NCBI GenBank assembly: GCA_033807775.1
Contig: CM066319.1
Location: 161,820,983 to 161,884,982, forward strand
Direction of reading: 5' to 3'
Length of the DNA: 64,000 nt
Origin: Saussurea involucrata
Lineage: Eukaryota; Streptophyta; Magnoliopsida; Asterales; Asteraceae
Both the position numbers and the translations under genes were made by a program. This document shows positions 1 to 9,016 of this stretch, piece by piece. The stretch's first letter is position 1, and each line of letters starts with the position of its first letter. The notes under the pieces were generated by a model, which saw only the letters and a program-made list of their open reading frames with translations, was not told the DNA's origin and did not search any database.

Positions 1-579
1 TCAAAGAACTCTTCTCTTGCTCTCCTAAGTGACTCTTCCAAAAAGACTAAGTGTTTACCAAAAATCACCTACCCATCTGACTCTGATCATGATAGTCAAG
101 AAGATCCCAATGATCATTCGGAGGCATATCTTAGTGATGCTGAGGATGAATGTGAGGAAACTTCAATTGGTAAATTATCTGATGAAATGGCCATGTTGGA
201 TGGGTATTCTAAATCCAAATCCTACCACCCTTCTAGAAAATCTAAGCCTCTCTCCAAACACTCTTCTTTGGACAAATCTAATGAGGAATGTTTTAACTGT
301 GGTAAAAAGGGTCATTTTGCTTCTGAGTGTAAAAGTAAACATTTTGAAAGACCCAGAACTGCTTCCTCAGGCCGATTCTCCTCAAAATCGGGAAGATCCA
401 AATATGATTCCCAAAAGTTCAACCAATCTTTCTCTTCTGCAGATTCTGACAGGGCCGAAAGATACAAGGAGAAATACAAGAGAGAAAAGGAAAGAAATGA
501 AAGACTTGTTAGGAGAGGAAAGGGTCTGCCTGCTAAATCTTATGATTTGGCAGATGAACCCACATCTGAAAGCGAATGA
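1..579 (+). pseudogene. gag: copia gag fragment with CCHC zinc knuckle
   Basis: Frame 1 is open from the window edge to a TGA at 577-579. It encodes the nucleocapsid part of Gag, which packages element RNA in cytoplasmic particles. The visible zinc knuckle is CFNCGKKGHFASEC (C-X2-C-X4-H-X4-C), at about 292-333. An acidic Ser/Asp-rich stretch precedes it, and a Lys/Arg/Glu-rich, probably coiled stretch (RAERYKEKYKREKERNERL) follows. The ATG at 187 is internal; the frame runs in from the left. Further gag-like sequence, broken by stops, continues to about 1080, so the gene is not intact. Confidence 0.8.
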
Positions 580-819
580 CTCCTCAACTGCTCTTGTATC
601 AGCTAAGTGATTCTCCTCCTCTCCACAGGTTCACCCATTTCTATCTCTCTCTGATGCTGAAAAGATTGAAGCATTTAATTCTGTATCTATTGTCTTTAGA
701 TGATGCATCCTTCTCTTCTAACTCATGCAAAATATTTTCTAACTCTGAAAAATGAAAGCTTTTGGGTGTTGATTCCTTCTGAAAAAATAAATTCCTTAAT
801 TTTTTTTTAAAATACCTGT

Positions 820-1080
820 GTGACATCTCCTACCGATTTTCCTTCTGTGTGTCTCAAATTGTCTATTTCAAAAGAAAAGATTTTTGTCCTCCCAAATCTT
901 GATAAAGGAATTTTAGGAGCTGCACCCCAATTCTTTGTTACCTCATCAAATTCCTTGAGCAAAAGTAAGGAAAAATGTCAAGTTTCTAAAAGGATCTTTC
1001 CTCATAGAAAATTCTATATCTGTGGTGCTACTTTTCATTTTGCCAAAGACTGCCAGAAAGAAAGAACTGATCTAAAGTGA
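820..1080 (+). pseudogene. copia gag remnant with second, degenerate zinc knuckle
   Basis: This is a later part of the same gag in another frame. The segment FYICGATFHFAKDC aligns to C-X2-C-X4-H-X4-C, but the first Cys is Phe, so the knuckle cannot bind zinc normally. Downstream, 1085-1130 has weak likeness to the end of Sirevirus gag before protease. Two knuckles in one gag are known from the family. The region 580-819 between the two pieces is gag-derived sequence full of stops. Confidence 0.6.
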
Positions 1081-1912
1081 CACCAACCCTTTTCTTCTAA
1101 CCCAAAAGGACCCACCTTCAAAATGGGTACCTGGAAATTAAATTCTTTGTGATTGCAGATTTTGAGCTGGGCAGATGGATCTATGTGAACAAGTGAGAAA
1201 GTTGACAAAACCTTAGAATTCTTTACTCTCATGACATCATAAGCATGATGATGTCATTCTCATGACATCACCATCTCCAATCTCTTAAAATTCCAATTCT
1301 TGTCTAAACCTCACCACCGAACCAAAAAAAAATTCATCATCTTCCACCAAATATTCTTTTTCACCACCTTTTCTCTCTCCTCCTTCAATCACTTCAAGAC
1401 AATAACAATCCATCTTTTTGTGATGACACCCATCTCCACCGAAATCCCAAACCATGCAATCACCACCTCCTCTTTTCTATATTTTCTTCCACAATTTCTC
1501 TATCTTGCTGCCGACACAAACCAAAACCATATCCCACCATACTTTACTTCCCATCATATGTTTTGCCTCCTCGATCGGTGGTACCCCTCAAATTCGGTGG
1601 AACCCTTCAAATTCGGTGGAACCATTCACAGATCCACCACCGAATCTCCACCGATCTCTAAGCTCGGTGGTACCCCTCTAATTCGGTGAAACCCTTCTAA
1701 ATTCGGTACAATCCTTCAAACTCCTCGGTGGAATCTTCACGCTTGATCCACCACCGATACTTCAAATCCTCGGTGACATCCTCACACCGATCCACCACCG
1801 AGTCTACACCGACCCACACCGATTCTACACCGAATCTCCACCGATCCACCACTGAATCTCCACCGATCCACCACCTCAAATCCCACCGATCTCTCCTCCT
1901 CAATAAGAATCT
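1081..1912. repeat. non-coding stretch replacing protease/integrase, rich in CCACCGA/TCGGTGG words
   Basis: Protease and integrase should lie here. Instead, 1229-1275 has the near-palindrome ATGACATCA...TGATGTCAT. From about 1577 to 1895 the words TTCGGTGG, CCACCGAT and CCACCGAA recur every 10-25 bases in both orientations. The same words cluster in the 3' region (3138-3320) and in the LTR (4320-4600), so this piece probably came from LTR or 3' non-coding DNA of the same family. The short open frames here are low-complexity by-products of the repeat. Confidence 0.6.
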
Positions 1913-1914
1913 TT

Positions 1915-2569
1915 TTGACTCATGCTACCTACAGAAATTTCAGAGTCTTTCAAAAGAATGTCAAAAGTGCCTTCCTCAATGGGGAACTTGCAGAGGAAGC
2001 CTATGTGAAACAACCTCCTGGCTTTGAAGACCCGGATCATCCAGACTATGTGTACAGACTTGACAAAGCTCTCTATGGTCTCAAGCAAGCTCCACGTGCT
2101 TGGTATGACACTCTTGCCAACTCTCTTCTCAAGCATGGATATTCCAGAGGAAGCTGCCAACTTCTTGGTGGCAAATTGGTAAGTTGGTCCAGCAAGAAAC
2201 AAAACTCTGTGTCAACCTCTACTGCTGAGGCTGAATATGTAGCTGCTGGCGGCTGTTGTGCTCAGATCCTATGGATGAGAAACCAACTCAGGGACTACAA
2301 TCAATTCTTTTCTAAAATCCCAATTCTGTGTGATAATTCCAGTACAATAGCTATTGCAAACAATCCAGTTCTTCATTCCAGATCAAAGAACATAGATATC
2401 AGATATCATTATCAGATATCATTTCATCAGGGACCACATCTTCAAAGGTGACATTGAGCTACACTTCATTCCTACAGATCTTCAGCTTGCCGACTTGTTC
2501 ACCAAACCTCTAGATGAAACCAGGTTTAATTTCCTCATAAATGAACTTGGCATGTGTAATCTTCAATAA
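1915..2569 (+). pseudogene. copia reverse transcriptase fused to RNase H by internal deletion
   Basis: The first part matches the middle of copia reverse transcriptase (YVKQPPGFEDPDHPDYVYRL, then LDKALYGLKQAPRAWY). At about 2150 it jumps straight into RNase H (VSWSSKKQNSVSTSTAEAEY). The catalytic YVDD region between them is absent, so no polymerase could be made. The open frame ends at 2451 because of a 13-bp tandem duplication (2398-2423). Beyond it, in the next frame, the usual RNase H tail (LADLFTKPLDETRF) runs to the stop at 2567-2569. Both the deletion and the frameshift are seen directly; the family identity is established knowledge. Confidence 0.85.
2398..2423. repeat. 13-bp tandem duplication causing a frameshift
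   Basis: The 13-base unit ATCAGATATCATT occurs twice head to tail (2398-2410 and 2411-2423). Thirteen is not a multiple of three, so RNase H shifts frame here. Ignoring one copy makes the family-typical reading continue. Confidence 0.93.
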
Positions 2570-3386
2570 CTATGTGTCCTAAGTTTCCACCGAATTCTCA
2601 TCGGTGGACACTATTCTTCTCTCACAAATCTCCTCTCCTATCTAGAAACATAGGAAAGAACCCCTCCAATGATGTCATCCCATGCTGGTAGACACCTTTT
2701 TCTTTTAATGATGTCATCACCATGATCTCATCTCACCAAAGTTGTAGACCTCTACCATTTCCTCTACCGATTCTCTCCCCACCAATTTTATCTAGCTTCT
2801 CATATACTCTTCCTCTCACCTAACCCAACTTCCTATGTGTCATCTCCTCATCCCATCCCTTTTTCCATCTTTTTCACTCTTGGTTTGCAACCCATCTCTC
2901 CTTTCATAAAATCCACCCACCACAAACTCTTCTGTAGATGTCACCCCAAATCCTCAAACTCAATCTTTTTGGGTCATCAAAATTGGAAGATGAAATTCCA
3001 ATCTTTTCTTCACTTTGAAGATTTTCTCCATAATGCCTTAGAAGACTTTCTCCACACTCTGCTGAAGATGTCTTAGAAGTTTTCCGTCAACCTCTTCAAG
3101 AAATTACACCGAATTTTTGTCTAACTCTTGCAAATTTTCGGTGGGAATATTAAAAAAAAAAAAATTCTTCTCATTTTCCACCGAAAATTGCCAATTTTCG
3201 GTGGAATCTCCTTAATTTTCGGTGGGAATGCAAAAAAAAAAAAAAAATTCTACCGATTTTCCACCGAAAATAGGCAATTTTCGGTGGATACTCCTTCATT
3301 TTCGGTGGAAAAGCAAAAAAAAAAAAATCGTCTTGGTTCTGGCCGATCTTTTCATTTTCTCTTGGTGTTTTTCCTAAGTCGGCCGC
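2570..3386. other. Sirevirus 3' non-coding region with TTCGGTGG hairpins and A-runs
   Basis: No supported gene. The stretch has TGATGTCATC words (about 2668-2730), then between 3138 and 3320 three blocks in which CCACCGAAAA and TTTTCGGTGG face each other across about 8 bases. The blocks are separated by A-runs of 11-16 bases. These can fold as short hairpins. Confidence 0.55.
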
Positions 3387-3570
3387 TGAGGGGGAGAATT
3401 CATCTGAGGGGGAGCAACATAAACCCTCAGTACTCATATACAGCGACCAACTTGGAAAAAAAAATGAGGAAATCGGGCGGACCGGTCAAGGGGGAGCATA
3501 TCAGTCCAGACGGATTTTGCTGAGGGGGAGAAACACAAAGACCGGCTGATCCAACTGAGGGGGAGCAAAT
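3386..3570 (+). repeat. array of polypurine-tract-like motifs (GAGGGGGAG)
   Basis: Five copies of CTGAGGGGGAG or CAAGGGGGAG begin near 3386, 3404, 3487, 3520 and 3555. They resemble the true polypurine tract next to the 3' LTR (4116-4127). Multiplied polypurine tracts upstream of the LTR are a reported feature of Sireviruses; which copy primes plus-strand synthesis cannot be told from sequence alone. Confidence 0.7.
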
Positions 3571-3841
3571 CAAAGACACATGATAATGATGCCAAAGATG
3601 CCAAGAAAAAGATAGAAAATGCTACAGATTGGCAGAAGCTTCCTGAGGCTTATTCACTTAATCTCAAACCTCCCTCAAAGATTCTCACCATAATGGGTTT
3701 GTCTCTTTCCAGAAACCACAGACTCATTTGGCTGAAATCTTTTGGAGCAAGTGAATGGCTTGAAGATTTGAAACATCTGAAGAAAAGCAAAAGTGCCTGA
3801 AAGATAAAGTTCTCCAACAAATCAACAGGCTGCTGATCAAA

Positions 3842-4096
3842 ATGAAGAATCCTCAAGTCAGACATAAGTTTCAACTCTCCTCTCCAATGATACAAGTAAC
3901 ATCTGCTTTGTTCATATTGTTTATACTTCTTTCCATTTTTTCATTCATTTGTACAGCTATACCTTTTTATTTTATCTTATATGTAAATATCATATATACA
4001 TACACACAAAAAAAAAATGGACTGTGTGAAAAAGAACCCAAAAGAGTAAAGAAGGGTCAACATGCATTATTCACTGTCTTACTCATGTTTTTCTAA
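3842..4096 (+). pseudogene. 84-residue frame with hydrophobic segment, possible env-like remnant
   Basis: This small frame lies between RNase H and the 3' LTR, where some Sireviruses carry an extra env-like gene. It has one strongly hydrophobic stretch of about 35 residues (FILFILLSIFSFICTAIPFY is its core) followed by a basic tail. Nothing else supports function, and a chance frame in AT-rich DNA is quite possible. Upstream 3600-3840 shows no recognisable product. Confidence 0.2.
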
Positions 4097-4115
4097 GTAT
4101 GGATGTCATCATCAA

Positions 4116-4127
4116 ATAGGGGGAGAT
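4116..4127 (+). promoter_or_regulatory. polypurine tract of the Sirevirus
   Basis: The purine run ATAGGGGGAGAT directly precedes the TGTTGGG start of the LTR. It would prime plus-strand DNA synthesis. Confidence 0.85.
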
Positions 4128-4319
4128 TGTTGGGTCATCAAGATTTGAAGATGACCTCATGATCTCCTTTTATACTTTGAAAAACATTTTATACTTAGAG
4201 AAATTTTGGATGCATGGTTCTTTGAATGACTTGTACAAGATATCAAATGTTCGGTGAAGTCGAAGATCAACCGAAACCAAGCTTGAAGACTCTCTACTTG
4301 TGGAAAATAGAAGACTCTC

Positions 4320-4605
4320 GGCAACATTCAAACAAGTCATCACCACCGAAATTCCTTGACATTTCGGTGGCCTTCTCTCCACCGAATTTATAGGACAATT
4401 TCGGTGGCCTTCTTCCACCGAAGTACATGGACAAATTCGGTGGCCCCATCCACCACCGATGACTCTTTCGGTGCTCCTCTCACCACCGAAATATACTTGT
4501 AATTTCGGTGGTCCTCTCACCACCGAAACATGCTTGCAATTTCGGTGGACTAGTCTTCTTTCCACCAAAGATTTCTCAATCTCGGTGGAAACCACTTCGG
4601 TGCTA
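4320..4605. repeat. tandem hairpins of CCACCGAA ... TTCGGTGG in the LTR promoter region
   Basis: About six pairs alternate: CCACCGAA, 12-18 bases of changing sequence, then TTCGGTGG. Each pair can form a short stem-loop or act as a two-sided binding site. The array lies 240-520 bases upstream of the TATA box, where LTR enhancers sit. CGG/CCG-core palindromes have been reported in Sirevirus LTRs, which fits; function is inference. Confidence 0.8.
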
Positions 4606-4838
4606 AAAGCTCAAGACAGAAGATCATTTATTATGGGACAATATCCTCCAGCAGAGAAAAGTGACAGTTTGTCTCTTTATCCACTTTCAGTTAAGGTCCC
4701 TTTTATCTGCTCAAACTACTCTGTCTGCACCTAGTGAAAAGTGACAAGGACTTCACAGTTCTCCTGAAGTCAACATTATCAGCATATGTGAAGATGACAA
4801 GTGTCCCAAGCATTTAATGCTTGGGCACTCCTTGGCAC

Positions 4839-4846
4839 TATAAAAG
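4839..4846 (+). promoter_or_regulatory. TATA box of the Sirevirus LTR
   Basis: TATAAAAG in the context GGCACTATAAAAGGAG, about 300 bases from the LTR end. Transcription would start roughly 25-30 bases downstream, near 4870. Confidence 0.75.
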
Positions 4847-5144
4847 GAGAAGTGCTCTTCATGCAATTCTCAGGCTTTAAGAATTCTCTCAGTGCAAGAA
4901 ATCTTCCTTTAAGCCTTAAAACTTTATAGCTTTGTTCTAAGTGTTCTTAGTTATTTTGTTAGTATACTTTGTGTAAGATTGTTAGAATAGTTTATCTGTT
5001 CTTTTCCGCAACAGTCTTAAGTTTTCTATGTGTTATTCTTGTTGAAAGTTTTTCAATATAAAGAATTAAAATTGTGAAAATTTTGAGTATTGTATTCACC
5101 CCCCCCCCCTTCTACAATACTTGGTTAGCCATCTGGGACTAACA

Positions 5145-5562
5145 GTTACGTCTTTGGATAACTTAGAAGCAAGCCAAGCATTGTCTAGATCGGAAAATCT
5201 TGCGGAGTATTCGCTGAAATACCTGGGGGGAAGGAACATATTGTTAACAAAGCGAAGATTAAGAAGGTAGAAGGGATGGGGCTAGGAAGGGGAAGAGTAA
5301 GTTTCCACCTCCTCAAACAAAATGCAAGGTCTAACAAACAGAAGGACGACCAGAAACGGTCGTACAAGGCGACGAAAAGCAATAAGACAGAAAAATTCAA
5401 ATAGAAAGCTCGACCAGGATGCAGTTCAGAGAACCAACTTTCAGTTTCAAACGAACTAAAAAGTGTAGATGGATCAGAAAACTTGGAAGATGTTGGAGCA
5501 AAAATTGGCTTGTCTTGGGAAGGGGCAGATTCGGCAGGAGGCCTGAGCAAAAAAGGAGCCAT
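5145..5562 (+). pseudogene. LINE1 ORF1 C-terminal remnant
   Basis: The reading GLGRGRVSFHLLKQ at about 5278-5320 matches GFGKGRVGFHIVNQ in LINE2 ORF1 (41758-41800). The end of the region also parallels the end of LINE2 ORF1, just upstream of ORF2. ORF1 proteins of this class bind element RNA. The frame carries stops; only the tail is present because the Sirevirus inserted at 5144. Confidence 0.6.
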
Positions 5563-5606
5563 TTAACGGCCATGTAAGTATTTCTTTCTGGATTGAAAGA
5601 CCTTAT

Positions 5607-7163
5607 TTGGTGAATATTATCTCGATAAATGTTAGGGGTTTGGGTATGGTAGAAAAGAGGAGTTGGATTCTGGAATTGTGTTCAAAAGAAAAAGTGAACA
5701 TGATAGGTATTCAGGAAACAAAGCAAAAAAAGTGGGAAGAGGATCAAGTTGCAAAATTGTGGGGTTATGATGATGGTGATTTTGTACAATCAGAAGCAGT
5801 GGGAAATTCGAGGGGTTTACTGTTGATGTTGGACAGGAAATAATTCACTTGCGAATTCTTTATCGTCTAAAAGAATTTTGTAGCTGCGATTGGCTAGTGG
5901 AAGGCGGTGGAAGGACAAACCGGGTTTGTAAAACGTGTACGGGCCGAGAGATCCAAAAGAGAGGGTGGAAGTGTGGAAGAATATAGAACTATTGTGCAAC
6001 AAGGAGGAGGTAAAATGGTGTGTGTTTGGAGATATTAACGACGTTAGAGGGAACCATGAACGATTAAACTCGATCACAAACGAAAATGGAGTAGAGGACT
6101 TCTACGCGTTCATAAGAAATAGTCATTTGGCGGAAATTCCAATGGGAGGACAAAAGTTCACGAGAGTAAGCGATGACGGAAGAAAGTATAGTAAGTTGGA
6201 AACTTTTCCTAGTATCCAACAATTTTTGCTTGGCGTGGAGAAATTTGGGGTTAAAGCCACTCGAAAAAAAAGTGGTCGGGTCATTGTCCAATTATGCTAG
6301 GAGAGTCCAACTATGACTTTGGACCAAAACCTTTCAAGCTCTTCGATACTTGGTTGAACGGTGAGGATATGGAAAATGTAGTAAGATGGGAGTGGAACAA
6401 GGAGGTGTTGTCAAAGACCCTGAATTGTGTGTTTAGAGACAAACTAAAGAATGTGAAATGTGCTTTAAAAAGAAGTTGCTTCGAGAATTACAAGAGTTTG
6501 GACGGCGAAATGAAGAGAAACAAAGAATAGGCGAAGAAATTGGAAAGAGAAGCCGAGTTGAGAAACTTGGACGAAAGTGAAAGAAATAGATGGGTAGAGG
6601 CGCGAAAAAAGTGGCTGGAGGCGGAAAAAAAGAAAATAGAGATAGCAAACCAAAAAGCCAAGATTAAATGGATTGAAGAGGGGGACGAGAATTCGAAGTT
6701 CTTTCATGCGATCATAAGAAATAGAGAAAGAAAAAACGGAATTCGCGGGTTGAACATCAATGCGGTTTGGACGGAAGAACCGAAAACGATAAAAGTGTTT
6801 GTTTGTGACTTCTTCAAAAGAAAATTTGCATCAAAAAGAAGGTTGGGCGAAAGTGAAGAGTGAGAAATTAAAGAAGTTGTCGTCGGAAGATGCGAAAAGC
6901 TTGAAAAGACCATTCTCGGAGGAAGAAATATGGGAAGTGGTCAAAATGTGCGATAAAAATAAATCGCCAGGCCCGGATGGAATTACCTTTACGTTTGTAA
7001 TTTTTTTTGGTCAATTATAAAAAATGATCTCATGAAGGCGATAGCGAGATTTTGGGAATTGGCGGAGATTAGCGGAGGTTGCAAAGCCTCCTTTCTAACG
7101 CTCATTCCAAAGAACTCAAACCCGACGGGTCTTAATGAGTATAGGTCGATTAGTTAGATAGGG
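5607..7163 (+). pseudogene. LINE1 ORF2 first half: endonuclease and start of reverse transcriptase
   Basis: The endonuclease begins with NIISINVRGLGMVEKRSWI and IGIQETK; the usual initiator codon reads TTG. It continues in shifted frames with WCVFGDINDVRG. The family's GDFNEV, LDRF and SDH signatures read here as GDINDV, LETF and SGH, so catalytic positions look altered. A Lys/Glu-rich linker (6540-6700) follows, then the first reverse transcriptase motif KNKSPGPDGI at 6955-6985. At least four frame changes or stops break the gene before element A interrupts it at 7165. Confidence 0.85.
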
Positions 7164-7165
7164 TA
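7161..7165. other. target-site duplication of element A, left copy (GGGTA)
   Basis: GGGTA directly precedes the LTR start at 7166, and GGGTA directly follows the right LTR at 15105-15109. A 5-bp duplication is normal for Ty3/gypsy integration. Confidence 0.93.
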
Positions 7166-9016
7166 TGTAACGTCCCAAAACATAGCATGCATTAAATCAT
7201 AGGTTAAACATCCAAATTAGATAAATGGCTTGTCTTTAATATCATCAGTGAACTATACTAAACAAAACTTGCTAGCGGAAGTCTCTAAGCTCACAACCGA
7301 GCACTATCTATATTCTTCAAAGAAAAACTGGGAGCCTCACACGTTCCATCACCTCCTTTCTACCTCTTGATTCTATTTAGAAGAAATCGAAGGTCGCTTA
7401 CCTGAAAATGGTTTAGTTTTTGAAAAGCGAGTGTTAGACCAGAAGGTCTAGTGAATTCCCTCCATAAAACAACATGTATAAATAATACGAAATCATTTTA
7501 TTAAAAATGCATCATACATCGTAAAACATCACATATGGTACTGCACTGTGTAGTGGATCGCTTAACCAATCGCGATTGGGGCCCAAGCAGACTCCCCTTT
7601 CGCCCTCTCGTATCGGGGCCCAAGCAGACTCCCCGATACCCGCCTAGGAGGAAACGAATTCCAACCTATCGTCTCGTCGTACATAACCAAGGGACCATCA
7701 GATCCCGAGGCTCATTGATCCCACAGTACAGACCGACATCACATAACATGCACATACATTTTATAAAAGCATTTGACACTTTATAAATCGTGCGCATCAA
7801 TACAACATATAAAACATTCCTTTCCTTCCATGCATATCAGATCGTAAACATTTCATGCTCGATAAAAACCATAATCAGTAAAAAGAACCTCTAACATCGT
7901 ACGTCGTAAAAAGGGTCATGGAACTCACCTGATAGTAACTTCTTTCCTAACCTCGTATCTCGTTCCGCCCATACACCTAATTCATAATTAACAAATTAAT
8001 TAGATGCAACTCAGTTTTCTGATTCTAAGTTCTCTTCTTAACCCGATCTTAATATAACTAATTTGGCTCCTTAACTAGTCAATGGGTCACTTTGGTAGAA
8101 CTGGGCCTCAACAATAAAACATCAAGCCCAAGCCACGAGGTAAATGACCTCGGCCCATCAACCTACGGTCCAAACTCCTAGTCCCGGTACCATGTGGAGT
8201 TCGAGTCCCGATATGACCCTCGAAGTCCCGGTACACCGACTCCCGGTACCGACCTTGGGTCCCGGTATGCCGACTCCCGGTACCGACCCTTGGTCCCGGT
8301 ATGCCGACTCCCGGTACCGACTCCCGGTACTCGCGGACAGCATCAAAAACCCACCATCGGCAAAGCTCGATTCTTTCTAACCACATAAAATGATGAGGGT
8401 TTTCAGTCCCAAACATCCTTTCTCTACCACATTCCATACTAACCATAACTAATCCATAATCCTAATCTATTTGGTTTCATCCGATTTCAGTCCGATAAAA
8501 GATTAGAAATTAAGAACAGTGTTCTTACATTTTCTCCCAGTTAGAACATGAGGACGGCTAACAATCTAGATTATCTAGCTATTTAGTGCACAAGAAAATA
8601 ATATAGATTTAAGGTTCTCTTACCCAAATGGAGTCTCTTCACGATTTTGATGTCAAGCTTCCCACTAGTTCTTTCTCTCGACGTCTCTATCTCTGCTGCC
8701 TCTATCTTCTCGGCACAGGCACCCAGAACACACAACACATACCAGACTCTTCATTTCACTCCCTCTTCTTTCCTCTCATCGATGCACAGCAAACACACAC
8801 GCATGACCATTAAATTCTTTTTCCCTGCCTTTCATTCTCGATGTGCAGCACACACACACCAACCCTAAATGCTTTCTAATTCTACTCACAAAAGCGGCGC
8901 ACAAAACAAGGGAATTAATTTCCCATGTTTCACTTTTCACCCTCATACTTTTCAGAACACACATATTACACCTTAGTTTTCATTTAAATCACAATACTCC
9001 TTTTTGGGTTATTACA
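7166..9016 (-). repeat. element A LTR, left copy (3' LTR in element sense)
   Basis: Starts TGTAACGTCCC and ends GGGTTATTACA, so the ends are TG...CA inverted. It includes a GGTACC-rich tandem repeat at about 8180-8336. The short frames on either strand here are repeat by-products, mirrored in the other LTR. Confidence 0.92.
8180..8336. repeat. tandem repeat of CCCGGTACCGACT-type units in LTR of A
   Basis: Units built from CCCGGTACCGAC and CCCGGTATGCCGACT repeat, with a longer unit of about 35 bases. The right LTR (about 14245-14420) has one further unit, so the array has changed length since insertion. The palindromic core GGTACC recurs. Confidence 0.85.

Larger units (their letters stand above)
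1..5144 (+). mobile_element. Sirevirus-like Ty1/copia retrotransposon, internally deleted, 5' end outside window
   Basis: The order gag zinc knuckle, reverse transcriptase/RNase H, long non-coding 3' region with repeated polypurine tracts, then a 1017-bp LTR fits the Sirevirus branch of Ty1/copia. Protease, integrase and most of the reverse transcriptase are missing. The gap between gag and RT holds non-coding DNA rich in CCACCGA/TCGGTGG words. The 5' LTR lies left of the window, so the target duplication cannot be tested; the bases after the LTR are GTTAC. The element sits inside LINE1, whose ORF1 tail begins at 5145. It cannot be autonomous. The Sirevirus assignment is inferred from the repeated polypurine tracts, the gag with more than one zinc knuckle and the long 3' region. 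Confidence 0.82.
4128..5144 (+). repeat. 3' LTR of the Sirevirus-like element
   Basis: The LTR starts TGTTGGG right after the polypurine tract and ends CTAACA, just before LINE1 sequence. It contains a hairpin array (4320-4600), a TATA box at 4839-4846 and a C-run of 11 (5099-5109) near its end. The other LTR is outside the window. Confidence 0.85.

Noticed and set aside
4320..4605. regular repeats with changing spacers that could suggest a CRISPR array
   Set aside because: The repeats are 8 bases, alternate in orientation and sit in a plant LTR; spacing and context do not fit CRISPR.
5185..5562. 125-residue open frame on the minus strand
   Set aside because: It lies antisense to the LINE1 ORF1 tail, which matches LINE2 on the plus strand; no domain features.
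8108..8446. open frames with YRESAYRD or SRYADSRYRP repeats in both element A LTRs
   Set aside because: They are translations of the GGTACC-type tandem repeat in an LTR, present on both strands and in both copies, with no start context or family.
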